NCBI RefSeq assembly: GCF_014762745.1
Contig: NZ_JABURJ010000110.1
Coordinates: 1 to 64,000, forward strand
Origin: Kangiella sp.
GTDB taxonomy: Bacteria; Pseudomonadota; Gammaproteobacteria; Enterobacterales; Kangiellaceae
DNA: 64,000 nucleotides
Direction of reading: 5' to 3'
The position numbers were made by a program, and so were the translations under genes. Below, in pieces: positions 63,832 to 64,000 of this stretch. The notes under the pieces are model-generated. The model searched no databases, was not told the origin of the DNA, and saw nothing but the letters and a program-made list of their open reading frames with translations. Numbering within the stretch: the stretch's first letter is position 1; every line of letters begins with the position of its first letter.

Positions 63832-64000
63832 TAAAACTCTTTGTTGTGCCCTTTCCAGCCACTCATCAGTAACCACAAAACCTCGCATAACCTCCCGATC
63901 TTTTTCCATGGCCACTACAGTCGATAACTGCTCTTGGTTCAATTGCCCCAGCTTTATCACCTGCGGATAATCATGCGCTGTCAGCTCTGACAACCAGTAC
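63832..64000 (-). CDS. C-terminal fragment of an unidentified protein, cut by the window edge
   Basis: Open minus-strand frame running in from the right edge and ending near 63832; visible residues include LTAHDYPQVIKLGQLNQEQL and DREVMRGFVVTDEWLERA. Soluble and charged. Too short to identify. Confidence 0.5.

Noticed and set aside
1-64000. tRNA genes or prophage
   Set aside because: No cloverleaf-like sequence, integrase, capsid or tail gene was noticed in reading; a dedicated tRNA scan was not possible.

Overview
The window looks like chromosome of a marine gammaproteobacterium. Gene content, gene order and codon style suggest a Kangiella-like member of the Oceanospirillales, but this is inferred from protein character and not from an rRNA or database match. 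It is mostly ordinary housekeeping DNA with two peptide natural-product loci and several repeat-rich accessory stretches.

Layout. 1-300: leftward tandem promoters of stable-RNA type at the window edge, then the tyrS terminator. 0.3-6.2 kb: tyrS, M23 peptidase, anmK, erpA, bactofilin and a coiled-coil membrane protein. 6.3-16.4 kb: ClcA channel, HemJ-like protein, a lipoprotein, DUF817, an MsrA-thioredoxin-MsrB fusion, YbjQ, an ECF sigma/anti-sigma pair, small membrane proteins, YghU, YjdF and rubredoxin. 16.5-18.9 kb: pyrB and hemL. 18.9-20.7 kb: an accessory patch with an orphan HigA, a REP-associated transposase (RAYT) and repeated GTAG-headed palindromes. 20.7-23.5 kb: SDR, 2-aminomuconate semialdehyde dehydrogenase and small membrane proteins. 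23.8-28.9 kb: a secreted metzincin with a secreted partner, a DUF885 lipoprotein and yajQ, with inverted REP pairs. 29.3-35.9 kb: a kynurenine/3-hydroxyanthranilate catabolic operon. 35.9-39.3 kb: HIT protein, mrcB and an RNA ligase-like phosphodiesterase. 39.4-42.7 kb: a split-borosin RiPP locus. 42.8-49.5 kb: pepA, ribA, DUF2059-like protein, hydrolase, Rieske protein and a large GGDEF-EAL protein. 49.5-54.7 kb: a double-glycine-leader peptide (microcin-like) secretion locus. 55.0-63.8 kb: sfsA, dksA, gluQ, pcnB, folK, deoxynucleoside kinase, panB, panC and acs.

How the genes work together. The kynurenine genes cover N-formylkynurenine to the 2-aminomuconate/oxalocrotonate level if the dehydrogenase at 21.6 kb is counted; tryptophan 2,3-dioxygenase is not in the window. 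The microcin-like locus has two precursors with near-identical GG leaders, a C39-peptidase ABC exporter, an HlyD adaptor, a Sec-exported two-cysteine protein, and two membrane microproteins (58 and 52 aa) that are absent from the ORF track and are good immunity candidates.

The most interesting system is at 41.1-42.7 kb. A SonM-like peptide backbone alpha-N-methyltransferase sits beside an 82-residue precursor with a borosin-binding domain, a short hydrophobic core (NVSVILAPAEDD) and an acidic tail. A GNAT acetyltransferase lies upstream by a 4-nt overlap, and a TPR/GGDEF diguanylate cyclase overlaps the precursor's 3' end. The enzyme family is known from Shewanella SonM/SonA; the core sequence, the acidic tail and these partners look undescribed to me.
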